NCBI GenBank assembly: GCA_016743235.1
Contig: VRZD01000041.1
Span: 1-60,699, forward strand
Origin: Pantanalinema sp. GBBB05
Lineage (GTDB): Bacteria; Cyanobacteriota; Cyanobacteriia; Leptolyngbyales; Leptolyngbyaceae
Reading direction: 5' to 3'
Length of the DNA: 60,699 nucleotides
The notes under the pieces are model-generated. The model did not search any database. It had not been told where the DNA came from and worked only from the letters and a program-made list of their open reading frames with translations. Shown one piece after another: positions 15,223-24,179 of this stretch (its first letter is position 1; each line of letters opens with the position of its first letter). Both the position numbers and the translations under genes were made by a program.

Positions 15223-15843
15223 CTAATCAGGATCTTTGGCTAAAACACCGTTGAGGAAGATATCGGCTAGTCCTTCTGCCATTTCCTGCATTTCGGTAAT
15301 TGCGGTTCCGGGCGGCATGATTGTGCTCTGACTAAATCCTGCCACAGCAAACATGCCCAAAAACACCTGTGCCACAATCTTGGGATTCATGGGTCGATAA
15401 ATCCCTTGATCCATTGCCGTTTGGAAAAAGGCTTCGGCAACATCTGTCATTTTAGTGATGACTTCGGATTGAATGCGATCGCGCAAATCAGCATGGAATT
15501 GCGCTTCCATAAAGCAAACTTTGAGGACATCAGCATTTTGATGCAAATGTAACATCCGCCGTCGCATCACCTGAGCAACTGCTTTATAGCTGCCCATCCC
15601 ACTCAATTCTGTTAACAGATCGGTTAATAGTTCTACCCAGCCCTGGCTGGCAACTTCAATTAAAATCGCTTTCTTGTTGGGGAAATGGCGAAATAAAGTG
15701 CCTTCTGCGACCTCCGCTGCTTCTGCCAAATCTCGGGTAGTTGTACCGTCATAACCTTGTTGAGCAAACAGCCTTAGGGCTGATTTCAAAATGCGATTGC
15801 GGGTGACAGATTCCGGCGGAGATAAGTGGTTGAAGGTACGCAT
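15223..15843 (-). CDS. TetR/AcrR-family transcriptional regulator
   Basis: The N-terminal TetR HTH is clear: RILKSALRLFAQQGYDGTTTRDLAEAAEVAEGTLFRHFPNKKAIL, with the FRHFxNK signature, shown here only to mark its extent. The C-terminal helical ligand domain is of usual length (about 205 aa in total). The ATG at 15843 is preferred to the TTG at 15891. No operator is obvious. The targets may include the antiporter-glycosyltransferase pair 180 bp downstream, but the genes are co-directional and this is a guess. Confidence 0.88.
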   Translation of the reverse strand: MRTFNHLSPPESVTRNRILKSALRLFAQQGYDGTTTRDLAEAAEVAEGTLFRHFPNKKAILIEVASQGWVELLTDLLTELSGMGSYKAVAQVMRRRMLHLHQNADVLKVCFMEAQFHADLRDRIQSEVITKMTDVAEAFFQTAMDQGIYRPMNPKIVAQVFLGMFAVAGFSQSTIMPPGTAITEMQEMAEGLADIFLNGVLAKDPD

Positions 15844-16228
15844 AGCCAAGAAATCGCCTCTAGGTGACTGGGCTTTAGGGCTATTCTGCAATGCTTACCC
15901 CAGAAATCAACATAAGTGTCACAGATCATTACAGATTTGCCTCAATAATTGAGAGTAGAAGTGTCAGCAGGGGCACAATAAATCAGTATTTATTAACGTT
16001 TGGTTGATGGATTCCGGGTTTCCTTTCTGCAATCGACTTCATTCGATGGGATGAAGTTGATCAAGGAAATTTATGCGATCCTATTAGTAGGACTTTTACA
16101 AAGTTTGGCTGAACTCCTACTAAATCAATGTCATATTTTTGGCATCAAACTAAACATTAATCCGAATTTTGTTAAAGAGCGCTTGTAGAAGCCTACTGAG
16201 CGTGTCATTCCTCCAGGAGGCAAAACCC
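15844..16228. other. Intergenic region with a 9-bp inverted repeat
   Basis: The region lies between the TetR gene (leftward) and the pentapeptide gene (rightward), so it holds both promoters. TTAGTAGGA (16084-16092) and TCCTACTAA (16115-16123) form a perfect inverted repeat with a 22-nt loop. It could be an operator or RNA hairpin about 110 bp before the pentapeptide start. A 45-codon hydrophobic ORF (16051-16188) crosses it, but it has no good ribosome-binding site. Confidence 0.4.
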
Positions 16229-16663
16229 ATGAAAGCTACCATTCTTCCGATCGTTACCCTGCTCGCCACCTTAACGCTGCCTCTTACGGCCCGAGCTGAC
16301 AATCCAGTTCACGTTCAGCAACTGCTAGAAACGGGCGCCTGTGCTGGCTGTGATTTGGCTGGAGCTAATTTAACAGCAGCGCACTTAATTGGAGCAGATT
16401 TGAGAAATGCCAATTTGCGCGATGCCGTCTTAGTGGACGCCAACTTGGAAGGAGCCGATTTAACTGGAGCTAATTTACAAGGCGCTAATTTGACTGGAGC
16501 TTTTGTTACCAATGCGGTGCTGAATGAAGCCAATCTCACAGCGGCTAACTTAACTAATGCCGAGATGATCAATGCCCAAACTTTTGGTGCAACATTAAGC
16601 AACATTAATATTTCTGGAGCCGATATTTACGGCAGTGGCATTGGCATTGGCGGCGAGGAGTAA
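16229..16663 (+). CDS. Secreted pentapeptide-repeat protein
   Basis: A signal peptide (MKATILPIVTLLATLTLPLTARA, cleavage after ARA) precedes a C-x-x-C pair (GACAGCDL). About 15 pentapeptide repeats of form A-N/D-L-x-x follow (AGANLTAAHLIGADL and onward), which fold into a right-handed quadrilateral beta-helix. The mature protein is about 120 aa and periplasmic or lumenal. AGGAGG lies eight bases before the ATG at 16229, which fixes the start. This signal-peptide + CxxC + pentapeptide architecture is common in cyanobacteria (family knowledge), with no established biochemical role. Confidence 0.93.
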   Translation: MKATILPIVTLLATLTLPLTARADNPVHVQQLLETGACAGCDLAGANLTAAHLIGADLRNANLRDAVLVDANLEGADLTGANLQGANLTGAFVTNAVLNEANLTAANLTNAEMINAQTFGATLSNINISGADIYGSGIGIGGEE

Positions 16664-16706
16664 TGCGCTTACCGTTTATGTCAGGTTATGATTACCAGGC
16701 TGGTGG

Positions 16707-16732
16707 GAGGGATGTGAGTGGTCACATCCCTC
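16707..16732 (+). terminator. Hairpin after the pentapeptide gene
   Basis: GAGGGATGTGA and TCACATCCCTC form a perfect 11-bp stem with a GTGG loop, 44 bp past the stop codon. The tract after it is TGTCGTATTT, so the U-run is weak. It is probably a terminator or a 3'-end stabiliser. Confidence 0.65.
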
Positions 16733-16948
16733 TGTCGTATTTGCTACAACAAACCGTGACAAGTTGAGCTTAAATAGCAAGACTTGGACAATATTTAATA
16801 TTTATTCGTTAAATACCAGCCCAAAGAAGCCAATCTGCCTACCTCTTTGTACTGGTGTTACTTTCAATTTCTCAAATGCTCTAGATGGCTCCAGAAAAGT
16901 ATATATTCTTAACCATAGAATTTTACTCAGCTTAATCAATTTATCTCT

Positions 16949-17671
16949 ATGCGGAAACTCCTTAAAGGCGTTCATCAGTTTCAGATGAACTATTTCAGTA
17001 GCCACCGAGAGTTTTTCGAGCAATTATCTCAAGGGCAGCATCCCCGCATTTTATTCATTACCTGTTGTGACTCCCGGATTGATCCCAATCTAATTACCCA
17101 AACGGAGCCAGGGGAACTATTTATTATTCGAAATGTTGGTAATATTGTGCCGCCCTTTGGGGTTCACGCTAATGCTGAAGCGGCGGCGATCGAGTATGCG
17201 ATCGATGTCCTGGATATCAAAGAAATTGTCGTTTGCGGTCACTCGCATTGTGGCGCAATCAGTGGGCTACTGAAGGGTAATCGATTGTCCGACCACTTAC
17301 CCTCTGTTCACGCCTGGTTACGCTATGCCGAATCTACTCGTCGGGTAGTTTTAGAAAACTATCAGGAACTCAAGGGTGAAGAGCTATTAAGTGCTGCGAT
17401 CGAAGAACATGTCTTGATCCAAATTGAAAATCTTCGGACCTATCCTTCAGTTCATGCCAAACTTTACGGGGGGCAACTGAATATCCATGCCTGGGTCTAT
17501 AAGATTGAAACGGGTGGCATCATCGTTTACAGTGCCGAACGCTGTAATATGCGCGCTGAGCATGAAAGTCGGTTTACTGAACCTAGACTGGATGAGCTAG
17601 AAACTGATGATGACTCAGATAACCATCATCTAGACCGAAATTCGGTTTCAGCTCCGCTAGCCGTGGAATAA
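16949..17671 (+). CDS. icfA: Beta-class carbonic anhydrase (IcfA/CcaA-like)
   Basis: Catalyses CO2/bicarbonate interconversion. Zinc ligands and the Asp-Arg dyad are in FITCCDSRIDPN, and the His and second Cys are in VCGHSHCGA. The start (MRKLLKGVHQFQMNYFSSHREFFEQL) and QHPRILFI match the cyanobacterial carboxysomal enzyme closely, as I remember the Synechocystis and Synechococcus sequences. The C-terminal tail after the core is short (240 aa in total against about 270), acidic, and lacks a long extension. The carboxysomal assignment therefore depends on whether the tail still binds CcmM. The ATG at 16949 is the natural start. Confidence 0.9.
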   Translation: MRKLLKGVHQFQMNYFSSHREFFEQLSQGQHPRILFITCCDSRIDPNLITQTEPGELFIIRNVGNIVPPFGVHANAEAAAIEYAIDVLDIKEIVVCGHSHCGAISGLLKGNRLSDHLPSVHAWLRYAESTRRVVLENYQELKGEELLSAAIEEHVLIQIENLRTYPSVHAKLYGGQLNIHAWVYKIETGGIIVYSAERCNMRAEHESRFTEPRLDELETDDDSDNHHLDRNSVSAPLAVE

Positions 17672-17711
17672 CAGCTTGATCAGGCTTGGGCAATGCGAAT
17701 TTCCCAAAACC

Positions 17712-17745
17712 AAAGCCAGGGGCATACGGTTATCCCCCTGGCTTT
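17712..17745. terminator. Bidirectional terminator between carbonic anhydrase and rplY
   Basis: AAAGCCAGGGG (17712-17722) pairs with CCCCTGGCTTT (17735-17745) around a 12-nt loop. T-runs lie on both outer sides. It sits in the gap between the two convergent genes and can stop transcription in both directions. Confidence 0.8.
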
Positions 17746-17762
17746 TATGATCTGTAATTCAA

Positions 17763-18350
17763 TTAATCGGACTCACTGGCGCCTTCACCGCCACCACGAC
17801 CGGCTAAGACGCTAGCCACAATGCGCTCGGATTCACCTGTAGCCACAACTCCATCCGGCAAGGTTAACTCACTCACATGCAGCCCGTCGCCCACATCCAA
17901 ACCAGAGACATCAATATCGATCGTGTCAGGTATATTGTCAGGAGCGCACCGCACATGCAGAGAGGTCAGGACTTGATCCAGGGTGCCACCAGACAATCTC
18001 ACCCCTTTCGGCTCTCCCACTAACCGCAGGGGAATATCCACTTCCAGGCTGGCATGACTACCAACTGCAAAGAAGCTGAGATGATATAGCGATTTCTTCC
18101 AGGGGTGCGCCTGGACTTCCCGTAATAGGGCTTTACCATTCCAAGACAAATCTGGGATGGTAACGTCAATCAAACTGCTGTTCACAGCCGCACTGCGAAT
18201 CAGCATTTCTGCGGTCTTGGTATTGACTGCCAGCTCCAGAGACTCAGTGCCATTGTGACCATAGATCACAGCAGGAGTTAAGCCAGAACGACGCAAGGCA
18301 TTGGGTTTACTGCCTGCGGGACGAGTTTGACATTCGATCGTAAGTTCCAT
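17763..18350 (-). CDS. rplY: 50S ribosomal protein L25 (Ctc type)
   Basis: 5S-rRNA-binding protein of the large ribosomal subunit with the C-terminal TL5/Ctc domain. MELTIECQTRPAGSKPNALRR and PAVIYGH are the L25 5S-binding N-domain. ALLREVQAHPWKKSLYHLSF and the later beta domain (GVRLSGGTLDQVLTSLHVRC) give the long form, 195 aa. The tail is Gly/Glu-rich. The ATG at 18350 is chosen over an upstream in-frame start at 18404 because of the conserved MEL start. It lies 83 bp downstream of purA on the same strand and is probably co-transcribed. Confidence 0.92.
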   Translation of the reverse strand: MELTIECQTRPAGSKPNALRRSGLTPAVIYGHNGTESLELAVNTKTAEMLIRSAAVNSSLIDVTIPDLSWNGKALLREVQAHPWKKSLYHLSFFAVGSHASLEVDIPLRLVGEPKGVRLSGGTLDQVLTSLHVRCAPDNIPDTIDIDVSGLDVGDGLHVSELTLPDGVVATGESERIVASVLAGRGGGEGASESD

Positions 18351-18433
18351 AATGCTCAGGGCGAAGGATAAAGGATCAATCAGACAGTCAACAACACCGA
18401 TCAAACAATCGTTTGACGGTTGGCTCTTAACGT

Positions 18434-19792
18434 CTAAACTTCTAACGTTTGGCTTTGAGCCGTTGCCGGAGTGGTGCCGTTGGTATACAGCAAAGCTCGC
18501 TTCGGACCGTGAATCGGGTCTTCCACGATGATGGTTTGATCACGACTAGCGCCCAAAGAGACGATCGCGATCGGCACCTCCATCAACTCTGCCAAAAGCT
18601 TCAGGTAGTCCAGGGCTTGACTTGGCAAGTCGTCTAGCGTCCGGCAATCTGCCGTGGACTGCTTCCAACCAGGGACAGTTTTATACACGGGCTGGCAATG
18701 AGCAAACTGTCGAGAGTTACTCGGAAAATCCCGACAATGTTCACCGTCAATATCGTAAGCGACACAGACCTTAATTTCATCGAGTTCATCCAGCACATCC
18801 AGTTTAGTGATGGCGAGACAATCTAACCCATTGATCCGCACCGCATAACGACCGATGACCGCATCAAACCAACCACACCGTCGCTTCCGTCCGGTAGTTG
18901 TGCCGAACTCAGCGCCGCGATCGCACAGCAACTCTCCCATTGTGCCATGCAATTCTGTTGGGAACGGTCCTTCTCCCACGCGAGTGGTGTAAGCTTTGGC
19001 AACGCCAATCACGCGATCGATCATGGTCGGACCAACACCAGTCCCTACACAAGCCCCCCCTGCCACCGGATTCGATGAGGTGACATAAGGATACGTGCCA
19101 TGATCAAGATCCAGGAGCGTCCCCTGTGCTCCTTCAAACAGAATATTGCGTTTGCGTTGGATGGCATCGTAGATCCGGAGAGAGCTATCGATCACATGGG
19201 GACGCAGGCGATCGGCATAGACTAGATACTCATCAATAATTGCCTGGGGATCGAGGGGTGGCAGATTATAGAGTTTTTCCAGAATGACATTCTTGTACTC
19301 AACTGTCCAGCGCAGCTTCTTACGCAGCAAGTCCGGATCCATCAGGTCAATCATCCGAATGCCAGTGCGCTCCGATTTATCGGCATAAGTGGGACCAATC
19401 CCTCGTCCCGTTGTGCCAATTTTGTGATCGCCGCGCCGTTCTTCTGACGCCTGGTCAATCAGGCGATGGTACGGCATGGTGACGTGAGCGGTTTCAGAAA
19501 TCAAGAGATTTGCGGTGGAAATGCCCAACTGCTCCAGTTGATCCAGCTCACCAATCAGCACATTAGGATCAATAACCGTGCCACAGCCAATGATACATTC
19601 GGTATCAGGATACAAAATTCCTGATGGGATCAAATGCAATTTAAAGGTCTGATCCTTAACGACAACGGTATGTCCAGCGTTCACCCCTCCTTGGTAGCGA
19701 ACCACGACATCCGCTGATTTGCTGAGCAAATCTGTTATCTTTCCTTTCCCTTCATCGCCCCATTGGGCGCCAATCACAACGACGTTAGCCAA
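18434..19792 (-). CDS. purA: Adenylosuccinate synthetase
   Basis: Converts IMP, Asp and GTP to adenylosuccinate in AMP synthesis. The N-terminal GAQWGDEGKGKITD is the GTP-binding/catalytic signature. QGGVNAGHTVVV, GTTGRGIGPTYADK and FEGAQGTLLDLDHGTYPYVTSSN are also diagnostic. The length of 452 aa is normal for the family. The ATG at 19792 begins MANVVVIGAQ as usual. It is followed by rplY. Confidence 0.97.
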   Translation of the reverse strand: MANVVVIGAQWGDEGKGKITDLLSKSADVVVRYQGGVNAGHTVVVKDQTFKLHLIPSGILYPDTECIIGCGTVIDPNVLIGELDQLEQLGISTANLLISETAHVTMPYHRLIDQASEERRGDHKIGTTGRGIGPTYADKSERTGIRMIDLMDPDLLRKKLRWTVEYKNVILEKLYNLPPLDPQAIIDEYLVYADRLRPHVIDSSLRIYDAIQRKRNILFEGAQGTLLDLDHGTYPYVTSSNPVAGGACVGTGVGPTMIDRVIGVAKAYTTRVGEGPFPTELHGTMGELLCDRGAEFGTTTGRKRRCGWFDAVIGRYAVRINGLDCLAITKLDVLDELDEIKVCVAYDIDGEHCRDFPSNSRQFAHCQPVYKTVPGWKQSTADCRTLDDLPSQALDYLKLLAELMEVPIAIVSLGASRDQTIIVEDPIHGPKRALLYTNGTTPATAQSQTLEV

Positions 19793-19920
19793 GGTTTTTT
19801 ATAAGCGCTAGAGTTTGCACAAACATCCATTATCAGGAGCATTTGCGCTTGGTGTCAACTATTCATTACAAATTTGCTCAAGGTAGCTTAACGCCAGATC
19901 TAGCGGACGATTGCCGACGC

Positions 19921-20916
19921 TCATCGCCCCAAAAATGTTTTTAGTTTATTCACCACCCGTTGTTTCAGGGAGGGATTGGCAAACTGGCGCTGGATTTTTG
20001 CCAAAGTAGTACGGGTATTCGCCTCTAGAGGCGGCAGATCGAATGCTTTCAGGGCATCCTGGTATTCGGTAATGGTTTTGCTGCCTAGCACGATCGTATG
20101 AGTAGTATCAAAGTCTAGCAGGTAGCGGAGGGCAAAGGCACTCATCGGCACACCGGGTGGGACAAATTGCTCATAGATCCGGTAGCGTTCGGTCTTCACA
20201 GCATTTAGCCAATGACTGCGAATATCCTGCTCGGACAGTTGAGGGCGTTGATGAAAATACTTACCAGACAGTAGACCACTAGCAAAAGCCCCTCGGACGA
20301 TCGCCCCTAAGCGATGGTCTTTCACCTGCTTCAGGATACTCTCTGGTTCGACGAGTAGCGATCGAGCAAACATCACGACCTCAACTGCATCTTGCTGGAC
20401 AAGTTGGGTTAGCGTTTCGGGATGATCGGTCGAAATGCCATACGCCCGGATCTTTCCCTCCTGCTTCAGACTGTCTAAAACTGTTTTGCTTTCAGCAATC
20501 AGGTTGGGATCAGGGGCATGGTGATAGAGGTAAACGTCAATATAGTCCGTTTGTAATCGTTTGAGGCTACCCTCCAAACTGGTGCGGATTGTATCGGGAC
20601 GGCAATCAGTAATGCGCTCTCCCTGAGAACCCTGGCGATAACCAAATTTGGTACTGATCACCCAGCGATCGCGCCGACCTTGTAACGCTGCTCCTATACG
20701 GTGTTCCCCTTCACCGGCGCCATACAGTTCCGCCGAGTCGATATAGTTGATGCCGAACTCTTCACAAGCATGAATTAATCGGATAGCTTGCTCTCGTCCC
20801 ACTTCAGCATAGCCATCCGCCTGACCATCCAGGCTGAGAGGACCGCTCAGTTGCCAGGTGCCAACTCCGATCACGGAAACCTTCAGACCGGTACGCCCCA
20901 AGGTACGGTATTCCAT
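19921..20916 (-). CDS. Aldo/keto reductase
   Basis: NAD(P)H-dependent TIM-barrel oxidoreductase. Catalytic residues are visible: Asp and Tyr in NYIDSAELYG, Lys in ISTKFGY and His in YLYHHAP. LGRTGLKVSVIGVGTW is the usual N-terminus. The length is 331 aa. The frame opens with a TTG at 20925 that overlaps the Shine-Dalgarno; the ATG at 20916 has AGGAG nine bases upstream, so it is the start. The substrate cannot be deduced. Confidence 0.9.
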   Translation of the reverse strand: MEYRTLGRTGLKVSVIGVGTWQLSGPLSLDGQADGYAEVGREQAIRLIHACEEFGINYIDSAELYGAGEGEHRIGAALQGRRDRWVISTKFGYRQGSQGERITDCRPDTIRTSLEGSLKRLQTDYIDVYLYHHAPDPNLIAESKTVLDSLKQEGKIRAYGISTDHPETLTQLVQQDAVEVVMFARSLLVEPESILKQVKDHRLGAIVRGAFASGLLSGKYFHQRPQLSEQDIRSHWLNAVKTERYRIYEQFVPPGVPMSAFALRYLLDFDTTHTIVLGSKTITEYQDALKAFDLPPLEANTRTTLAKIQRQFANPSLKQRVVNKLKTFLGR

Positions 20917-21021
20917 CCGCTTCAACTCCTGATTGTGTTGTCCTGTACAGCACAGTAATCTGTTTCCGCAGTTTTGGGAATTAGCAATTCTTCAAAACTG
21001 GGTGAGATGTGGCTATTTGGA

Positions 21022-21840
21022 TCAACTACTCCGGCTCCCGACTAGTAATGCCCGTTTGGCACGTTTCATCCAACCAGGAATCATTTGTCTAGGCGACCAG
21101 TTGGCTCCTAAATACTTGAGTTGATTCAGAGGATTGGTTTTACCCGGATAAGTTTCAACAAACTCTGGACAGGATTGACCATGACGTGCCACTACAAAAT
21201 AAGGGGGTTCTATATAAGGATCGTAATGCTCCAGTGCCATATACTCGGTTACATAAGCCCAGCGGGTAGTTTGGGTGGTATTCGGAGTGGTGCAATGGAG
21301 CGTAAACGAGGAGAAGATCACCACATCTCCAGGCTGTGCTTCGATTAGAATTGGGCTTTCCGGGACTCCCTCATAAACCGCTTCATGCCCAACTCGGTGA
21401 TGGGGCAAAATATCTTTGTGGCTACCTGGTTGCAGCCAAAGTCCACCATTGTCCGCCGTCATTTCCGTTAAAGCAATCCAAAGCTGATAATGCGGATCTT
21501 TTAGCCGGCTATAGCTGTTGTCTTGGTGCCAGGGAAATAGATCTGCTCCAGGAGCTTTAGCCACGGCTTGATCCCAGCGCACCCAAATATCAGGACCAAT
21601 TAGGTCTTGCAACAGGTCAATAATTTTTTGTTGGGAGATAAACCTTTGCAGGGCGGGACTGTGAAAAAAGATACTGCTATGAAAGGTCATGGCTCCCCTA
21701 GTCAGGGCATCTTTTTCATAACGGAGAGTTGCAGCTTTAATATCCTCTAAGAGCCGATTCACTTCGGCTTCTGAAAAAACTCCTTTACAGACACAAAAAC
21801 CAGTTTGATCAAACTCTTCCCGCAAGTTTCTCCCAACCAT
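21022..21840 (-). CDS. Phytanoyl-CoA dioxygenase (PhyH) family oxygenase
   Basis: 2-oxoglutarate/Fe(II) oxygenase. The HxD iron site is in PWHQDNSY, the distal His in SFTLHCTTPN, and the co-substrate Arg is in TTRWAYVTEY. FDQTGFCVCKGVFSEAEV is the typical PhyH opening. GGLWLQPGSH and PGDVVIFSS are conserved strands. The ATG at 21840 has GGGAG six bases upstream and is preferred to start codons at 21906 and 21864. The substrate is unknown; family members act on acyl-CoAs and on various secondary metabolites. It stands alone between two divergently oriented neighbours. Confidence 0.9.
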   Translation of the reverse strand: MVGRNLREEFDQTGFCVCKGVFSEAEVNRLLEDIKAATLRYEKDALTRGAMTFHSSIFFHSPALQRFISQQKIIDLLQDLIGPDIWVRWDQAVAKAPGADLFPWHQDNSYSRLKDPHYQLWIALTEMTADNGGLWLQPGSHKDILPHHRVGHEAVYEGVPESPILIEAQPGDVVIFSSFTLHCTTPNTTQTTRWAYVTEYMALEHYDPYIEPPYFVVARHGQSCPEFVETYPGKTNPLNQLKYLGANWSPRQMIPGWMKRAKRALLVGSRSS

Positions 21841-22578
21841 GATTATCTCCCGATAAAGATGCATCCTAAGGTTTGCTCTTGAGATCTGCGATGACGCAGT
21901 AACCAAATGGTTCTGTCAGCTAATTGATTTACGGTTTATAGAGCGGATTTTGTGACAGTTAGGCGATGGCAAACTCTATTTCAGATGGTTTTACGTCATT
22001 GCCATAACGGCTACAACTGTCTCAGGACGGATAGTTAGGTAATGAGGTAATGCTGCATCACGATCGGTTGCTCTCCCTCTAGGGAACTAACGAGCCAGAA
22101 ATTTTTGGGTTGTACAAGGACAGATCGAGAAATCCTTATTTATGATGGAGAGAAGTCATTTTAATCCAATAAAACTGATGCCAAGTTGCCCCCAGGCTGT
22201 TAATGAGTGATGGCAATTGTTTATTGAGGCAATTTCTATTACTGGGCATTGATCTAAATCATGCCAGTTGGTGCTGTTAACGCAAAGGCAAACTTCGCTT
22301 GGTAGCTCTGGTCCAATTTGTTCATTCATTGCTCGATTAGCAATCAACCATTTAGCCATTCTTAAATGGATCCCTGATCCGGCGATCGCAGCCCTAACAA
22401 ACATGGGTTGTAGAAGGCTTTCTCCTACGGGAAATTTTGACAACTGAGCCAATCTGCCAATGGCAGTGGTTCCAGAATACAGTCCTGCTAAGCAGGATGA
22501 CTGTTCCGTATAGATATGAGCAAATGGTTGATGACTGCTATCCCCGTGAACCCTTTATTTTGATTGCAAGAGGTTGTT
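21841..22578. other. Gene-poor intergenic region with a hairpin before the deaminase-like gene
   Basis: About 740 bp without a convincing gene. A 98-codon minus-strand ORF (22156-22452) opens with TTG and lacks recognisable motifs. Near the right end ACAG-TCCTGC-TAA-GCAGGA-TGACTGT (22479-22504) forms a strong hairpin about 75 bp before the deaminase-like start. It may be a leader structure or the terminator of unseen transcription. The region must also hold the promoters of the two divergent genes. Confidence 0.4.
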
Positions 22579-23628
22579 GTGGCTCTTTATGCTGAATTAC
22601 ATCGCCATTTAGGTGGCTCTGTTGTCCCTCGGGTGTTGTGGCGCTACTTGCAACGCAATGATTCTGAGCTAATTCAACGGTTTCCCGATTATTCCGAATT
22701 CGAGGACTTTTATACCCGTCCCCGTAACACTTTGGATGAGTATTTAGAACTCCATACGCTGGTAGAAGGTGTGCAGACGGCAGAAGCCTTGCCGTATTTT
22801 ATTTATCGGTTGATGCGAGGAGCATATATTTTCGAAAATTTAGCGTATCTAGAATTACGCTATACGCCGTATCTCCGGACTCCAGAGCATTTACCCCAGG
22901 CACAGCGAATCGATCGCATGGCAGAAATTGTCGATGTCGTAGGCAAAGCCAGTCGGCTAAATGAATACCCGATCGTCACCAGCCAAATTTTATGTATGCA
23001 TTCTCGCTTGCCCTATGAGGTCAACCGGGCGATCGTGGATTTAGCTGCCCACCATCGGGAGTATGTTTGTGGGATCGATGTCGCGGGGGGCGACAATCAC
23101 TATGGTGAGCGGTTAGCTGAATTTGTGGAGTTATATGCCTACGCCCGATCGCTAGGACTGAATACCACCGGGCATCTGTATGAAACCCGAGAAGGTTGCT
23201 ATGCCGAATTGTTGCCTTACCTGATGCGAATTGGTCATGGCATTCAGATTCCGCTCCGCTATCCTGAGCTACTCAAACAGGTAGCTGACCAACAGCAATG
23301 TCTAGAAGTCTGCCCCACCACTTACCTGAAGACTGGCACTTTGGAAGAAATTACCCAACTAAAAACAGTCTTCGATCGCTGCTTTGACGCTGGGGTAGAC
23401 ATTGCGATCTGTACGGACAATGCTGGACTACACAACGTCCGGTTGCCATTTGAGTATGAGAATTTGTTAACTTACGATATCATTGGCTTTAAGGAATTGC
23501 AGGCTTGTCAGGATGCCGCATTCCGTCATGCCTTTGCCTGGCCCTATAGTCAGCGTCCGGCTTCGTTGCTCAATGGTCTACTACAACCAACGGCTGTAGA
23601 GTCCGATCGCGACCTATTACGGCTCTAA
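22579..23628 (+). CDS. Adenosine-deaminase-like metal-dependent hydrolase
   Basis: Amidohydrolase-fold protein of the adenosine/AMP deaminase family. Zinc ligands are HxH in AELHRHLGGS, His in GHLYET (with the catalytic Glu in H-L-Y-E spacing), His in RIGHGI, and Asp in CTDNAG. Canonical deaminases have T-D-D-P at the last site and C-P-T/S-S/T-N before it. Here the second Asp is Asn and the other motif is CPTTYLKTG, so the substrate may differ. The frame opens with TTG at 22564, but the GTG at 22579 has AGAGG five bases upstream and gives the expected short N-terminus. It is followed 160 bp later by psbY. Confidence 0.8.
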   Translation: MALYAELHRHLGGSVVPRVLWRYLQRNDSELIQRFPDYSEFEDFYTRPRNTLDEYLELHTLVEGVQTAEALPYFIYRLMRGAYIFENLAYLELRYTPYLRTPEHLPQAQRIDRMAEIVDVVGKASRLNEYPIVTSQILCMHSRLPYEVNRAIVDLAAHHREYVCGIDVAGGDNHYGERLAEFVELYAYARSLGLNTTGHLYETREGCYAELLPYLMRIGHGIQIPLRYPELLKQVADQQQCLEVCPTTYLKTGTLEEITQLKTVFDRCFDAGVDIAICTDNAGLHNVRLPFEYENLLTYDIIGFKELQACQDAAFRHAFAWPYSQRPASLLNGLLQPTAVESDRDLLRL

Positions 23629-23787
23629 ACCAGAACATGCAAGGAGATAGAGCATCAATTACTTCCCGATCTGCTCCATCTCCCTAATCTTCTCGCAAAG
23701 GGACTAGGAAAACTGGCTCACATACGATAAAAATTAAATATGAGAGCCATTCAAGAATCTTTATTAATCAAGTGAGAGGTACTCGAT

Positions 23788-23901
23788 ATGGACTGGCGGT
23801 TACTGATTGTAGTTTTGCCCTTAGCATTGGCATTAGGTTGGGTGGCAAAGAATATTGGACAACAAGCGCTGAAGCAAGGTCAAGACTTTATCTCTAAGTA
23901 G
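23788..23901 (+). CDS. psbY: Photosystem II protein Y
   Basis: A 37-aa single-span thylakoid protein, MDWRLLIVVLPLALALGW followed by VAKNIGQQALKQ and a basic tail. The MDWR start, one hydrophobic helix with N-terminal orientation, and a length of 35-40 aa match cyanobacterial PsbY, which sits next to cytochrome b559 in photosystem II. An AGAGG box lies 12 bases before the ATG. A strong terminator follows 30 bp after the stop, so the gene appears to be a short transcript of its own. Confidence 0.9.
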   Translation: MDWRLLIVVLPLALALGWVAKNIGQQALKQGQDFISK

Positions 23902-23930
23902 TTCTTGCTGACGTACCCATTGATCAAGTG

Positions 23931-23966
23931 GCGATCGCGGTTGTATAACTGCGATCGCTTTTTATT
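23931..23966 (+). terminator. Terminator of psbY built from two HIP1 octamers
   Basis: GCGATCGCGGTT (23931-23942) pairs with AACTGCGATCGC (23947-23958), a 12-bp stem with one G-T pair and a GTAT loop, followed by TTTTTATTT. Each arm contains a complete HIP1 palindrome GCGATCGC. Confidence 0.88.
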
Positions 23967-24005
23967 TCAGCAATATTTCTAGTTCTACACATTAGGTGAG
24001 GTAAT

Positions 24006-24033
24006 GATGCGGATAGCTGTGAATATTCGCATC
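24006..24033 (+). repeat. Hairpin in the leader of the RodZ-like gene
   Basis: GATGCGGATA and TATTCGCATC pair (9 of 10 positions) around an 8-nt loop, about 145 bp before the start codon. No U-run follows, so it is more likely a leader structure than a terminator. The role is unknown. Confidence 0.35.
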
Positions 24034-24179
24034 AATTCTGCTGTTTTCCAAGTAATGATCCGGAGCAGCGCTCAGCCCAGCGAATTCAGTTGACAGAGGC
24101 GACTTCACAATTCCTTGATAGTTAGTTCTGAGAGAATTTTGGGTTGTCGATGACGTTATTGGATTGCATGGAGGTGAGC

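Noticed and set aside
16000..16188. 62-aa hydrophobic ORF before the pentapeptide gene
   Set aside because: TTG start, no ribosome-binding site, and it covers the inverted repeat. It could be a 45-aa peptide from the ATG at 16051, but support is too thin.
22156..22452. 98-aa minus-strand ORF
   Set aside because: Start is TTG without Shine-Dalgarno, and no motif or domain is visible. It was kept only as part of the intergenic description.
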